From assembly GCA_004764695.1 (NCBI GenBank), contig SMSO01000014.1, positions 5,338,845 to 5,402,844 on the forward strand: a stretch of 64,000 nucleotides of DNA, in the 5' to 3' direction. The notes beneath the pieces are model-generated. The model saw only the letters and a program-made list of their open reading frames with translations. It ran no database searches and had not been told where the DNA came from. Positions 11,250 through 22,941 of this stretch are shown here, piece after piece. The translations under genes were made by a program, and so were the position numbers. How positions within the stretch are numbered: the first letter of the stretch is position 1; every line of letters begins with the position of its first letter. Origin of the DNA: Schizochytrium sp. TIO01 (lineage: Eukaryota; Sar; Bigyra; Thraustochytrida; Thraustochytriidae).

Positions 11250-13513
11250 GTCTGTCCTCTTCGGCACTTGAACTTGAGCGGTGATTGATTGATTGAAGGA
11301 TGGATTCACTTATTACCCAAATCCGAGCAAGCTGTAATTAAGTCGATCTCCGAACAAACTTCGATGCTCGCCGAGAGTGCTTGAAATCCTCGTTGAGCGT
11401 GACAGCCCAAAGGCATAATGCAATCAAACAATACCTCAGCTTGCATTAGTCTCAAGGTTGGCAATCTTGGGAGCCCACTCTGGCGACGATGATGATGGTT
11501 TCTGTGCGTGTATGTGAGTGTATACAAGTCGTCAACATTGTTTGTCTCTGCCACAACTAGCGCCTGTATCGACGACCTCTAGAGTAGGATCAAAAGTTCG
11601 CGGATTGCCACTAACCCTACTAGGTATCTCCTAGCTCCTAGGCTAGCTATCGATTATACACTGATGGTAGGGACTGCTACGTACCTCTCAAGTATATACT
11701 ATACGTGCCTATAGCATCGTGCACGATATAGTGTAAAATGGGTTGCAGTCGGAGGTACTATGCTAATTTGTTTCTCCGGAAGGGGGACAGGAGCATTTTG
11801 GGATGGGGGCAGAAGAGAGGTCTGACTAGATTCGTTGGAGCTTTACTTGGTAGTTGGGAATCGCTTACTAGCAATTCGACTAAGTCGGCTGCCTCAGTCT
11901 TTGTGCAGTAAAGCGACTTAGAAGCAGTGTGTGCTACGCTGGCGTCTGGAGAGAAAATTTAGGAAAAGACTATTTATTCAAGTTATATATATCTCTATAT
12001 ATAATGAGCGTATTTTCAAGTTTAAAATTGTGTGCGAGCTGTGTCCGATTGATTTCCTGCAACTATTTTTTTTTTTTTTCGATTTCGTGGGAATGCAACT
12101 TAACTAGAATAACTTTTGTAATGATTTTTACTTATGCATATAGGTTGTTGTATGATTGACGATGTTTCTAAACTATGTCATAGGCGGACCAAATTGACCA
12201 TGATGTTTGAACTTAGGTGAAATCAATTCTTAAATCATCTCGTAGTTTCACTAATATAACTTGTGAAAACCTAGCAAAGCATGACGACATGCTATGAACA
12301 AACCAAAACTAGAAACGTCAAACTTACAATACTATACTTTATTCGAACTAATTTGTCGCAAGATAGGGGTGTACTGAAGCTAGCTTGTTGATGTGGAACA
12401 ACCCTTCATTGCTTTCTCGATTTCTGATCGTGTTCACTTACTGACGGAATCAAGGTTCTTGGGATGAACAGTCAAATACTGTTTCTTTAAAAATAAATGA
12501 TGTACAATATTTAGAAAACAAAACTATGTTTAGCAACGTAGTAACTTTTCTGCAACGCGCCCCTTCCTAGAAAAGGATTAACCTTTCGCTTTGTGCAAGA
12601 GTTTATTACAGCTCACGTTTCACTTTCTCCTTCCTCGAAAAAAATACAGGTTCAATTTTAGTTGGGATAGTAGAATAGAACTACATATTTGAGTTTCTGG
12701 CCCTTTCAAAGGCATGGTTGGAGCAAATAGAGTCACTTTCTTTTTTTTCTTCTCAATCGAAACCGGAGCTGTATGCTCCACATTCAGGCAACCAACCTCC
12801 TGAAGCAAAAATAACTTGACCCCCAGGTTGACGTACACTGAGATCAAATCGCATAGAGACAAAGAATTAAATTTTGCCCCAGCATGCAGAGATGCGTAAT
12901 TGTGTATGTTTGCATCAGAGCTCCGGTATGCAGAGCTTTTTTCGCTAAGAGATGCCTTCAACTCTTTCAATTAGAGAAATAAACATTGTGTTCATTGAGG
13001 CACGCTTAGTAACGTTTTGTACCGTCACTTGAGTTGATCAATATTTGAAAATTTCTTTGAAACTGACTGAAGACATCGAGTGTCTCGATGGAAAGTATTA
13101 ATCAATGAATTGCTAGGTCATTGGAATGAATTGAAGTACCTTCAAGGTACAGAGGTGGAGTAACGTGAGTTACATGATCCCCCCGACAGTCATGAGCAGA
13201 TCGCCAGACTTTGCGATATTCAAGATATTGTTTCGCTAGCTTTGATAGCCTGTATTATGGTCTGAGTTGCAGGACATAGGAAAACGCTCACAAAGCCGAG
13301 ATCTGATTTAAGTCGGCCAGACGTCTCTTTGTCTTTATTCCTATTCTTTGGGTATTCTTTGGGTACGCTAACTATCGCCGCTAAATAGAATAGACATGTG
13401 CAAGGGACATAAATGGTAGCCTCGAATGAGTGGTTCTCAAACAGATCATTCTCGGTTGGGGTATGATACCCTAGCTAGTGAGGAACTATGAATTAAAAAA
13501 TTGAACGATTATA

Positions 13514-13540
13514 TATTATTATTATTATTATTATTATTAT
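13514..13540. repeat. (ATT)n trinucleotide microsatellite
   Basis: Nine perfect ATT/TTA units in AT-rich intergenic DNA. Confidence 0.9.
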
Positions 13541-15704
13541 CATTTTAAATCACGGCACGTTTACAAACCACTTCATCCTTCATTTTTTAAACAACAAATT
13601 TCATTTTGTGCCAGGATATGTCTAAACTTTTATTTTTAATAGAAGGTGAACAAACGAAGACGAGAATTCTAGCACTACGAGTATACGAGTAGGTTATTGT
13701 GCAGCTCCGAGCTGACTAATTGCAAAGAGGCGAGCTATGAGTATTTCCCCCCTTGCTATTTGAATAATTGATCATAATCGGTGTGAGCTGAGATCTGTGC
13801 AGTACCAAAGAGTTTTAACTCCTACCATGTTATCATTTAGAATTTTATTTGACAGCATGTAGTCGCCATTGAAACATTGTCGACTGAATCCTATCTATTT
13901 TCAACTCGAAGGTGACATTCATTAGGAACGCGAGTTCTGCACGCGCGCGCATTTCCCTTGCCTTAATCAGATCTACCTACCTGCAGCCTGACGAATGCTT
14001 GGTGCACAGTGTACACATAGCACAGCTCTGCTTTCGAGTATAAGTCGAATTGTTGTCTTTGAGTTGCCATGCTTTTTTTAATTTTTAATATTTCATGCTT
14101 TTCCTTCTTCTAAATAGTCTGAAGTAAGAAGCGCAAATTCCAAAAGCCCTACCTTACCAACTAGTAAGTAGGAGCTACTATAGGCCAAGGTAGTTCGTTC
14201 CATCATCGATTTTACTCAGGCTTTTGAAGTAGTCATCAGCGCGTGCCGCCCCTCAGCTAGATTCAAACCCCTCAGACCTCTTCTAAAGAGTCCACTTGGA
14301 TAAAGTTTTATAGAGAATGATAGAGATAGTGCTACTACTTCTCCAGAGGACTTTTGCAGTGCACACGTCATGCTTGAAGTTGATGAATAGTAGGATAAGT
14401 TGCGCAGTGATCATGCGAGACAGAATACCATTTTGTTTTAAACCGTGGATAAGGCTATTGAACGGGCTCACAAATTGTTTCGCTCCGCAACGAGCTGGCA
14501 ACAAGAGGGTCTTAATCGAAGCTCTACTTAGCGTGGGAAGACGCACTCCATCATGATCAGTGTAAGCCATTTGATTATTCTTGTGTAGCGCTTGAATAGT
14601 GAAACTTTTTGCTATTTTTAGTTCTGCTTGAATGAGAGGATCAGGCGTGAAAGCACTATCCATCAAGCTCGCCCTCTGAGATGGTGGCAACTACCCCTAG
14701 TATAGAGTTCCAGCTTGTCAAACCGGGGGGCACTGCCACCAAACAACAGGGGAACATGAATCATCGATCGTCATTGGATATGGAGATGTTCACATCGCGC
14801 TCAACCAATCTCTTGAAAGGATCTCCTGAGGAGAAACTTAAACAACTTGGTGATTCGTTTATAGTTTAAACTTTGACTCCGCTGAAAGAGAGGATTGTTC
14901 TTTTCACGCTCAGCAGGCCAATAATTGCCCATGAGACAGCTGCTCATCACCTAATTTTCCGATACTCCGGCAGTAACAAACGCTCACCCTTACCCCCCCT
15001 AATCAATTGACCAATGAGCTATGATTTGTCGCATACAGGGGTATGCTGGAATTTACATTTAGGACTACTTTGCTCTTGCATACCCCCTCACTGTGAAGAT
15101 GCGGCCCTTATTCATAGAGGAGACAGATAGCATATGTTTTTGGAAGATGGTCTTCTTGGTGTAAAAGTTCCTGAATTATAGAGACTTGGTAAAAGACACA
15201 GAGTGATTGATCGCCTAATTGTGCTGTTAAAGTCTATTCGCATTGCATAATGTTTGCACTTAAAGAGATGCAGAAGTGTGGAAAGCAGTTTGGAAAAGAA
15301 AAGGTTTTATATTGAATGGTTTGGGTTTGGAATCGGCAAACAAACCAAAACCTCAGCGGCAAGATCAGCAGCAACAGCGCCATCGTTGCAAGGAGGCGGA
15401 GCTACTCCAAACTGCAAAACGTCTGCCTGTCTCGAGAAGCAGACACATCAAAACCACGACAGCAACACCAACTTCCGCGAGAGGCGCACTAGCTCAGCTT
15501 TTTAGATCAAGAACACTCCTGGTAACCTGGCTGCGTTACTTTGGTCTCTTCAATACAGAGGCAAGCCCACTTCATCTGAGCCACGATCGTGGTGTTGGTG
15601 GTTAGTGGTCGTGGACCTGAACGTGAACGTGAGAGTGGGCATAAGCATCGTTAAAAGCAAAATCTTCTTCGGCACTTCAAACCAAAAACCAATTCTATAT
15701 CTAC

Positions 15705-15710
15705 TATAAA
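15705..15710 (+). promoter_or_regulatory. Possible TATA element of the receptor gene
   Basis: TATAAA about 110 bp upstream of the chosen ATG at 15816. Position and sequence fit a core promoter, but such hexamers occur often by chance in this AT-rich DNA. Confidence 0.25.
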
Positions 15711-15815
15711 GGAACTCCTCTCTTGCACGAAGTTTTCAAGTTTCATCATAAGGGCTCTGACCCAGAACTCAGTGCTAAGAGCCCCTGCGAGAAGGTTGGC
15801 ATAAGTGTGGAGGAT

Positions 15816-18800
15816 ATGCGCTCCACTACGTTTCTTGCACTGGTGGTACTTGCACTAAGCAACGCCTCACAAGCCACAGCAAGTACACCGAGCGACTGTC
15901 CATCGGAGCTTGAATACACAGGTGACTCAGCAACTGATGAGGCAAACTTGGAGACATGCCTTGAAGAACTCGTTGCATGCTATGAAGATGACCTAGAGGA
16001 TGTCTCGCCAGCGACGTCAGGCGATCGTGTCCTTGTGCAAGCAGCCGGGGCAACTTTTCCACTCCGGCTGTATCAAGACGCAATCTTTGCCTTTCGCTTC
16101 TATAACACAAGTATCTCGGTCACATATGAAGGTATCGGCAGTGGTCGAGGCAAGTGCCGCATTGAATCCTACTTTTATGAATGCTCAAATGTCTGCACTG
16201 CTAATAGTAGTGCAGTAGATACCTACGGCGATGAGTTCATCGACTTTGCTGGTTCTGATGCAGTTGTGGAGGATGATATGTACGATACATATACGGATCT
16301 ACAAATGTACCCTGCTGTCGCCGGAGCAGCTGTACCGGTGTACAATCTTCCTGGACTTGATGCCCTAGACCACACGCTTGTGTTGAGCAAAACAACCGTT
16401 GCGCAAATCTTCCGCAAGTGCGACTCTTCAATTACTGGATGCGAAACAGGTTCGATTTGGTACTGGAATGATACAAAAATTCTGGCTCTCAACTACGACT
16501 CTGACAATGCTACTCGTACAACCCTTATTCACGAAGCTCTCCAGGCAGCAGGAGAAATCTACGTAGCTGTACGATCTGATACGTCTGGTACCAGCGAAAT
16601 CTTTAAAGGCGCTTTGTCTCAATTTGAAGATGCCTTTGCGACCCAAGTTGGGGACAGTAGTGATAACTCTGACTATAACGCTATCGTCACCAAACACGAT
16701 AGTAATGTTGGTGTTGCAGGCTACGTTGCTCTCACTGAGAGTGCTATTGGATATTCTGTTCTCGGAGAAGCTCTAACCATTGGTTTGACACGAGCCTCCA
16801 TTAAAATTTCCAATTCATCTGCCGCAGTCGAAGCAACAACTACTTCGGTTAATAACGCAATGGTAGAGAAGGGTCTTGACTTTGGCACGACTGCTCTCGA
16901 GCAGGAGCGTCTCGTTGCAACAATCTACGATGCTCAAGGCTCTCAGGCTTGGCCTATTGCTGGTTATACATACTTTGTCATTCGCAAAAACACCACACGG
17001 GATGGCACGAGCTGTGCTAACCGTTTGGCGACCCAAAATTTTCTTTTGTGGTTCTACGAGAACTCCGTTTCTCAATCAATTGCAGAGTCCTTAGGGTTTT
17101 CCCCTCTTTCCGATGAGGTCCGCGATACAGTCACTGCACGCATCAAGTCAGACATGTACTGTGATGGAAAACAAGTGTACCAAGAGACTGATACTTATAC
17201 TCCAACAATTGCGTATGCTGGTGCTTCTGTTTTTGAGGTTATCTTTGATCAGTATGAGCTCTCGTACGGCGTGGTCGATTCTGCAACAGAGTTCAACAGC
17301 ACATTTATTTCCACAACCGCTTCTAAAGCTGTTAATCGGCTCATCTCTACCAAGGACTCAGACGCACCAACAACAATTGCTGTGGTTCTTTCTTCGAGCC
17401 AAGCTACGACACCCGAACATGTAGTTAGCATCCCTTATGTAGGTGTTGGCCTTGGAGTTTCGGTAAATTTCTGCTCCTCCACTGCTGATACATGTCCAGA
17501 TGTGACACAAATAAACATGACCGTAAATGTCTTGGGTCGGGTACTCTCCCAGAATATTACAACGTGGGACCATGAGGACATTCTTGCCATCAACCCAAAT
17601 ATTGAGCAGTCTGTGATTGAGAACCAAACCATTATCGTTGTGGAGGAAGAGGGTTCATATGATGAACTTAAGACCAAGTTCGTCGAATACATCCGAGAAG
17701 TTGGCAACCTGCCTAACTTTACCATTGTAGCGTCGATTACAAAGGACTCATTGGAAGCAGTCCGATCTGCCGTTGCTGTTCAGGCTTTTTCCATTGCTTA
17801 TAACCCAACGATTGGTGAGTCTGACCAACTCGAGGCCTTTTATGTCAGCGTTGGTGTCGATGGTGCACCCTACGTTCAGCCAACACTTACGGCAATCGGT
17901 GCTTGCGCAACTGAAGACGCATATGATTCTACCACTGGAAACCTGGACTTATCCTCAGTGGCTGGAGCAAAAGCCACGAATGGATGTTATCCTCTCGTTG
18001 ATACTATGAACCTTGCAGTACGTAGCAAGTATACCTCTGCAGCCGGAGACTGTGGTGGAGACAGTGATACAACAATTGGTGAGGTCAACACACAATTTCT
18101 GGGGTTTCTTTTAGACAATGTGCTTGAGCAGGGCGGCGATTCTTCTGTTGAGGAACCTCTGCGCACTCAAGGTTTGTATCCTGTGTCTACACTTGATTTC
18201 AACATTGAAAAGAACCTTGAGCTAATCTCCTCAATCACATGTGATGGAGTATCAATCTTAACTCCCGAAGAGAACAAGAATTTGATTCCTCTCTCTGTTG
18301 TGGGTCTCGGCATCGCTCTTGTTATCATTTGTTCTCTTCTGATCATCTTTCTAGCTGTGTGGGTCCAGGTCAACCGCCGTCAAAAGATCATCCTGATTTC
18401 CTCTCCGCCATTCCTGTTACAGATTCTTCTTGGTGCGCTCATCTCAGTCTCTGCAATTATTCCATTGAGTCTTCAAGATGATGATGTTTTCTACACCTCT
18501 TCGGACACAAGTGGTCTTGACATGGCATGCCAAGCAGCTCCGTTTCTGTATTCAATTGGCTTTGCCTATTTATATTCGTCACTTTGGCTGAAGACATGGC
18601 GTTTGGGGCGTATTTTTGACAATCCCAAACTTAAGCGCATCTTCATCACCAATCGTAAGATGCAAGCGTTCCAAGGTTTGCTGCTCATTGTGATTATTGC
18701 ACTTAACATTGTTTGGATTGAGGTTGACCCCTTAAGATGGGAACGTGTAGACTTGACTACAGACTCGCAAGGGAACGTGCTGACTTCTTATGGTCGTTGT

Positions 18801-19283
18801 TACTCTGAGAAGTCTTTAGTTCTCGTTGCACCGCTTGCTGCAATTTTACTTCTTTCTCTCCTCTACGGAATCTACCTGATTTACCAGTCACGTCGCATTC
18901 CCTCCGAATATGGAGAAGGTCGTTATATTGGTTTTGCTTTAACGATTGCTTTTGAATCTCTTGTACTGGGCATTCCGGTTCTATTTTTGGCAAGTAATAA
19001 CCCAACCACGTCTTTCATTATTAAGATGTGTATTATCCTTGCTACAAGCGCAGCAACTGTGGGCTTTTTGTTTCTGCCCAAGGTCTGGCACGTCTACGCC
19101 TGGGGCTGGACCACTGGCATTACGACTGATTCTGAGAAAGACTATAGTTTTACACACTCCAAGCCCCGATTGCAAGATACTGCGCTCCAATCAAGCTCTT
19201 TTATTGACAGCTTCAAAGATCATACCCGCTCTTTCATGGAGCCAAATGGAAATGATCATGATCATGATGAAGAGACAGTGTAA
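15816..19283 (+). CDS. Class C-type 7TM receptor with two PstS-like (type II periplasmic-binding) ectodomains
   Basis: An 1155-residue membrane protein. Residues 1-22 form a signal peptide. Residues about 70-450 are a PstS-type phosphate-binding module that keeps the ligand fingerprint: GATFP near the start, GIGSG at 106-110, GSD at 146-148, and RSDTSGTS at 253-260, equivalent to the E. coli PstS R-x-D-x-S-G-T-S phosphate loop. Residues about 460-800 are a second PstS-like copy (LGRVLSQNITTW matches the PstS segment before the ligand loop), but its SGT loop is lost. Seven hydrophobic helices span about 824-1085 with class C features: a TM3 Cys, LWLKTWRLGRIF after TM3, and FLPK at 1086-1089. 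The tail has about 60 residues and ends in a His/Asp/Glu-rich segment. Many N-glycosylation sequons lie in the ectodomain. It may sense extracellular phosphate through G proteins (inference). The frame is open upstream to a TTG at 15723, but ATG 15816 places the signal peptide correctly. Confidence 0.88.
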   Translation: MRSTTFLALVVLALSNASQATASTPSDCPSELEYTGDSATDEANLETCLEELVACYEDDLEDVSPATSGDRVLVQAAGATFPLRLYQDAIFAFRFYNTSISVTYEGIGSGRGKCRIESYFYECSNVCTANSSAVDTYGDEFIDFAGSDAVVEDDMYDTYTDLQMYPAVAGAAVPVYNLPGLDALDHTLVLSKTTVAQIFRKCDSSITGCETGSIWYWNDTKILALNYDSDNATRTTLIHEALQAAGEIYVAVRSDTSGTSEIFKGALSQFEDAFATQVGDSSDNSDYNAIVTKHDSNVGVAGYVALTESAIGYSVLGEALTIGLTRASIKISNSSAAVEATTTSVNNAMVEKGLDFGTTALEQERLVATIYDAQGSQAWPIAGYTYFVIRKNTTRDGTSCANRLATQNFLLWFYENSVSQSIAESLGFSPLSDEVRDTVTARIKSDMYCDGKQVYQETDTYTPTIAYAGASVFEVIFDQYELSYGVVDSATEFNSTFISTTASKAVNRLISTKDSDAPTTIAVVLSSSQATTPEHVVSIPYVGVGLGVSVNFCSSTADTCPDVTQINMTVNVLGRVLSQNITTWDHEDILAINPNIEQSVIENQTIIVVEEEGSYDELKTKFVEYIREVGNLPNFTIVASITKDSLEAVRSAVAVQAFSIAYNPTIGESDQLEAFYVSVGVDGAPYVQPTLTAIGACATEDAYDSTTGNLDLSSVAGAKATNGCYPLVDTMNLAVRSKYTSAAGDCGGDSDTTIGEVNTQFLGFLLDNVLEQGGDSSVEEPLRTQGLYPVSTLDFNIEKNLELISSITCDGVSILTPEENKNLIPLSVVGLGIALVIICSLLIIFLAVWVQVNRRQKIILISSPPFLLQILLGALISVSAIIPLSLQDDDVFYTSSDTSGLDMACQAAPFLYSIGFAYLYSSLWLKTWRLGRIFDNPKLKRIFITNRKMQAFQGLLLIVIIALNIVWIEVDPLRWERVDLTTDSQGNVLTSYGRCYSEKSLVLVAPLAAILLLSLLYGIYLIYQSRRIPSEYGEGRYIGFALTIAFESLVLGIPVLFLASNNPTTSFIIKMCIILATSAATVGFLFLPKVWHVYAWGWTTGITTDSEKDYSFTHSKPRLQDTALQSSSFIDSFKDHTRSFMEPNGNDHDHDEETV

Positions 19284-20197
19284 ACTGTTACTTTCGCGTC
19301 CATCGCACTACTTGGGTATATATATCCTACTCACCCAATTTCTTCTTATGTAGGCTGTGTTTTGTCTTTCATTTTCCATCTGATTGTATGTGTCTGTCTT
19401 TTGACATTATACCAGTTGGTCCGAGTTCATGTTTGTGTCTTTAAAAAAAGAAAAAAAGAAAAGAAATACATTTAATTCCTTCCGTTTCATAATCTTCCTT
19501 CCTTGGCTTCTAATCCTAATCATACTTCAATTTTTGATTGAGATCATCAGAAAACGAGCGAGAAATTGCTTCAATTAGTTATGATTATATGTTGTAGTCC
19601 TCTATTCCTTTTTAAAGGCAAATATAATGATGATTCTCATATATGGGATAAATCATGTGCGTTAGCTGAGTACAAATTTTGATTCGATGATGTCAATATT
19701 TTGATACTCTTCATGAAAAACTTCAATCACAGAAGGTACATAGCTATAGGTCTCCATGTTCTTTGTCTCACATTGAAGATGAATAGAGTTTTCCGTAAAC
19801 ATAATTACTATGCAATAATTGAGACACATGGAAAAGGATAAGAAAGCACAGTTTATAGAGTAAAAAATGTAATTCTTGAATTTATTACGACGAAAGGTAA
19901 GATAGTGCAATGCGAATATTTGCGGATAGTTACTCCAGAAGATAAGGCGTGCGCTAACTCGAAAATTGGAAAAAAGAAGGTGATAGGCAAACAAAGCAAC
20001 ATATTTACTGAGACTGGGTCCACAACGTAGGAGCTCCGCATGCAGCAATTCACTCTAAAAAGTACTGAGAGGCGATACTTTATTTCGCTTACAGGAGAAT
20101 TGATGATTGGATCAGGGTAGCATGATATAAAACGAAGAGTGAAGAGTGAAGCGACATTTTTCTTGAATTTGAAATGCCGTGGATTACTTACGTCTGT
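19284..20197. other. Intergenic region between convergent genes
   Basis: AT-rich spacer between the 3' ends of the receptor gene and the DEAD-box gene. It has an A-rich stretch near 19440-19470. No recognisable gene; the open frame on the minus strand at 19662-20048 shows no protein motif. Confidence 0.6.
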
Positions 20198-21769
20198 CTA
20201 CAAAAGCTCGCCAATATTGTTCGGGAGTTCCGGAATCCGAATATGGTAGTGACGCTCAATGTCCTTTAACAATTTCTCATCGTCATCTGTAACGAAGTTT
20301 ATTGCTACACCACGGCGACCAAAGCGTCCAGAGCGACCAATACGGTGGAGATACAACTCCCGATTGCTAGGTACATCGTAACAAATAACTAGAGAAACCT
20401 GCTGAACATCGATGCCACGTCCCCAGACATCAGTGGTGATAAGAACGCGAGTGGATCCTGCTCGAAATTCTTGCATGACCTGGTCTCGTTCCTTTTGAGT
20501 CATTTCGCCATGCATGGCACTTACGGTGAAGTTATTTTCACGCATTCTCTTCGAAAGTGCATCCACTTTAGCGCGCTTATTACAAAAAATTACACACTGT
20601 GTAATGGTGAGCATATCGTAGAGGTCGCAGAGTGTATCAAATTTCCACTCCTCTCTTTCGACAGGCACAAAAAATTGCTTGATTCCCTCGAGAGTGAGTT
20701 CATCGCGCTTCACGAGCACGCAGATAGGGTCGTGCATGAATTTGCGAGTCATGCGGAGAACTGGACCTGGCATGGTGGCACTAATAAGTACAACCTGGAC
20801 AGTGGGGGGCATGTACCGGTAAATGTCATAGATTTGCTCCTGAAACCCACGCTGGAGGAGCTCATCAGCCTCATCAATAACGAATTGGCGGATCTTATCA
20901 GTGCGAAGGTGCTGCCGGCGGATCATGTCAAACACACGACCGGGTGTGCCAGAGACAACCTGTGTGCCTTGGTCAAGAGCCCGAATATCTTCACCGAGCT
21001 TTGTACCACCAATGCAGAGTCGGCACTGTACATTAAGAGCGTCACCGAGAGAGAGCAGGACCTTTTGGGTCTGTTCGGCAAGTTCACGGGTCGGAGAAAG
21101 GATGAGTGCCTGAGTGTGGCGTTCCTTGTTGTTGACAACCTGCAAGACACCGATGCAAAAAACTGCAGTCTTACCTGTTCCACTTTGGCTCTGAGCAATT
21201 AGGTCACGACCTTGAATAATAGGCAGGATAGCGCGTTGCTGAATTGCAGAGGGCTTCTCAAAGCCGAAGCCATAGATTCCACGCAAAAGTCCTTCTTTGA
21301 GTTTCATGTCGTCAAAGGTTTTCACAGCACGCAGAGATGTAGACCCTGAAATTTCTCCGCTTTTCACATCGTGCAGGCCCTTTCGAGCCTGTCGCTGTTT
21401 GAGTCTTTGCACGCTCGCGTCCAAGTTCTCGCCTGCTCGGGGCCTCTTTTTGCTGCCATTCTTGTTGTCCTTCTTGTTCTTGACAGTGCCTGCAAATCCG
21501 ATTTCCTCTTCTGAATCTTCGCTCTCAATGTTGTCTTTGTCTTCATCTTCTTTCGGGTCATCGTTTTCTTCGACTTTGCGCTGCTTCTTCTTACTGTTTT
21601 CGCTGTTTTTGGAGCTACGCCTCGACTCCTGCTTCTTCAGTGTCACTGATCCAGTCTCCCCTTCACTGTCCTCCTTTCCGCTGTCACTGTCAAACTCCTC
21701 TTCGCTCTCGCTTCGTTCCTCGTCCCTCGAGCGCTTCTTTTGCGCCTTGGCAACACCACGCTGCGCCAT
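20198..21769 (-). CDS. DEAD-box RNA helicase, eIF4A-III/FAL1-like, with acidic N-terminal extension
   Basis: A 523-residue ATP-dependent RNA helicase. From about residue 150 onward it matches eIF4A-III (exon junction complex) and FAL1 (18S rRNA maturation) closely. It has the Q motif region 152-181, motif I SQSGTGKT at 194-201, PTRELA, TPGR, motif II DEAD at 299-302, motif III SAT at 330-332, and motif [10 protein letters not shown] at 475-482. Residues 1-145 are an unusual Ser/Glu/Asp/Lys-rich tail with KKRSRDEE and basic clusters, typical of nucleolar proteins and absent from human eIF4A-III. It may therefore serve ribosome biogenesis, splicing or both. The frame is open to a TTG seven codons upstream; the ATG at 21769 is chosen. 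Confidence 0.93.
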   Translation of the reverse strand: MAQRGVAKAQKKRSRDEERSESEEEFDSDSGKEDSEGETGSVTLKKQESRRSSKNSENSKKKQRKVEENDDPKEDEDKDNIESEDSEEEIGFAGTVKNKKDNKNGSKKRPRAGENLDASVQRLKQRQARKGLHDVKSGEISGSTSLRAVKTFDDMKLKEGLLRGIYGFGFEKPSAIQQRAILPIIQGRDLIAQSQSGTGKTAVFCIGVLQVVNNKERHTQALILSPTRELAEQTQKVLLSLGDALNVQCRLCIGGTKLGEDIRALDQGTQVVSGTPGRVFDMIRRQHLRTDKIRQFVIDEADELLQRGFQEQIYDIYRYMPPTVQVVLISATMPGPVLRMTRKFMHDPICVLVKRDELTLEGIKQFFVPVEREEWKFDTLCDLYDMLTITQCVIFCNKRAKVDALSKRMRENNFTVSAMHGEMTQKERDQVMQEFRAGSTRVLITTDVWGRGIDVQQVSLVICYDVPSNRELYLHRIGRSGRFGRRGVAINFVTDDDEKLLKDIERHYHIRIPELPNNIGELL

Positions 21770-22367
21770 CTTCTCTGCGCGACCAACCAACGAAAACCAA
21801 ACGTGGGCAGATCAACCACGAAGCCAAAACTAGCGAGGCAAGCTTTCCTAGAGCGACCGGCTCTGCTGGCTGATGTTTCGGCTAATGCCTTGGCAGGCTA
21901 CTGTAGGCTGGCTGGATCGGTGCTTTCTTGGTTTACTCAGCCGGCTGCACGGAGCTGAGACGACCAAAAGGCGACGAGAGTGCGCCAATGATTGGTTCTA
22001 TACGTACCAATTCGACAAAAGAACAGCCATATAACTAACTAACTACCACGAGCTTGGAGTTAGGAAAAAGAACAGAAAGGGAACGAGAACTCAGAATTAA
22101 CCTACAGAATTTGCAAAACTTGCGTTTATTTCCTATGATGAGGGCCCCAAACTGACCTGCGAGTCAAGACAATTATCGAACCATGTCTTTGGAATAGGCA
22201 GCACGCAAGGATGCTGCCTCTGGCGGTGTGTATATCACGATCGGCTACGTGTCTGTTTGCATTTTGGGGCGCATCTGAAAACCTTGGATGTTCCGAGCTT
22301 GTCATAGATGGCACCGCATTCATTGCATGGTTAGTCTTGAAGCACATTCGCCTGGGCAAAGAATCAG
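21770..22367. other. Promoter region of the helicase gene and 3' flank of the next gene
   Basis: GC-richer just upstream of the helicase start, AT-rich around 22000-22130. A minus-strand open frame at 22126-22467 (113 codons from a GTG) could be a second exon of the neighbouring gene; see that entry. Confidence 0.4.
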
Positions 22368-22941
22368 TCAACTCCGCTGCCAAGAGGGAAAGCTCGGCTC
22401 TTCGAATGCGCGCTTGACAGAAGCCAACGAACGACGCACCATTCGAGCTGTCTTGGTTTTGATCCACCTTGTTAGCTTGATGAGTTTTCCAACTTCAGGC
22501 ACAAGGATATCACGATAGTTTCCGCAGAGCCAAAGTCCAAACCTGCGGCGAATCCTGGTAACCCAGGGCGCGCAAGCCCAGCCTGTTGAAGTTGAACCCA
22601 GTTCCGATACCTTTGTAGACGGTGGGGGCGACTGGACAGGCACCATTCTGGCGTTTGGAATTCTCTTTTGGTTTGGCGGAAGACACCATGGCGTGACCAG
22701 TGCTGCGATGCGATGCTCGCGGCCGCTGGAACAAACCGCAGCCATAAGCGCCCTCGACGTCGTCACTTGCGTATCTGCGCTTGCCTCCGGGGAAGCACCC
22801 AAAGGGCACTTGCTGAGACACCTGACTTCTTTCTGGTTGAATAAGTTTGCTAGCTTGAGTTGAAGGTTCGAAGTTCTTTGATGTTTTGAACTGAAGGCTC
22901 GCTTCACCGTAGTCCTTGGCGCTTCGGGGTTCCTTGGCCAT
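22368..22941 (-). CDS. Unrecognised basic protein; reading frame changes near 22520
   Basis: I do not recognise this protein. An ATG at 22941 opens a 143-codon frame to 22510, GC-richer than its surroundings. It is rich in Lys, Ser, Gly and Gln, with a YGCGLFQRPRASHR segment and no membrane helix. The frame ends abruptly while a second frame, protein-like and basic (NYRDILVPEVGKLIKLTRW), continues to 22368. Two explanations fit. One is a one-base indel near 22520. The other is a 75-nt intron, 22466-22540, with CAG|GTTTGG donor and AACAAG acceptor, which would join to a third frame ending at 22126. A competing ATG at 22946 opens the second frame directly, but its first half looks less protein-like. 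Confidence 0.4.

Larger units (their letters stand above)
9719..15815. other. 6-kb gene-free region with repeats
   Basis: No convincing gene on either strand. The first kilobase has purine-rich GGAATGAAGAA-like stretches and CTAGCTAG/TACCTACC motifs. A 13-bp minisatellite, a (TTTA)n and an (ATT)n follow and are listed separately. Open frames around 12620-12970 and 14283-14690 (minus) have no recognisable motifs. The last about 450 bp before the receptor gene are GC- and CAG-richer and probably hold its promoter and 5' UTR. Confidence 0.6.

Noticed and set aside
14283-14690. 135-codon minus-strand frame
   Set aside because: Starts at TTG, composition like surrounding DNA, no motif recognised.
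15723-15815. Upstream extension of the receptor frame by 31 codons
   Set aside because: It begins at TTG and would bury the signal peptide; the ATG at 15816 is immediately followed by a typical signal sequence.
20471-21202. 243-codon plus-strand frame opposite the DEAD-box gene
   Set aside because: Shadow of the helicase motifs on the other strand.
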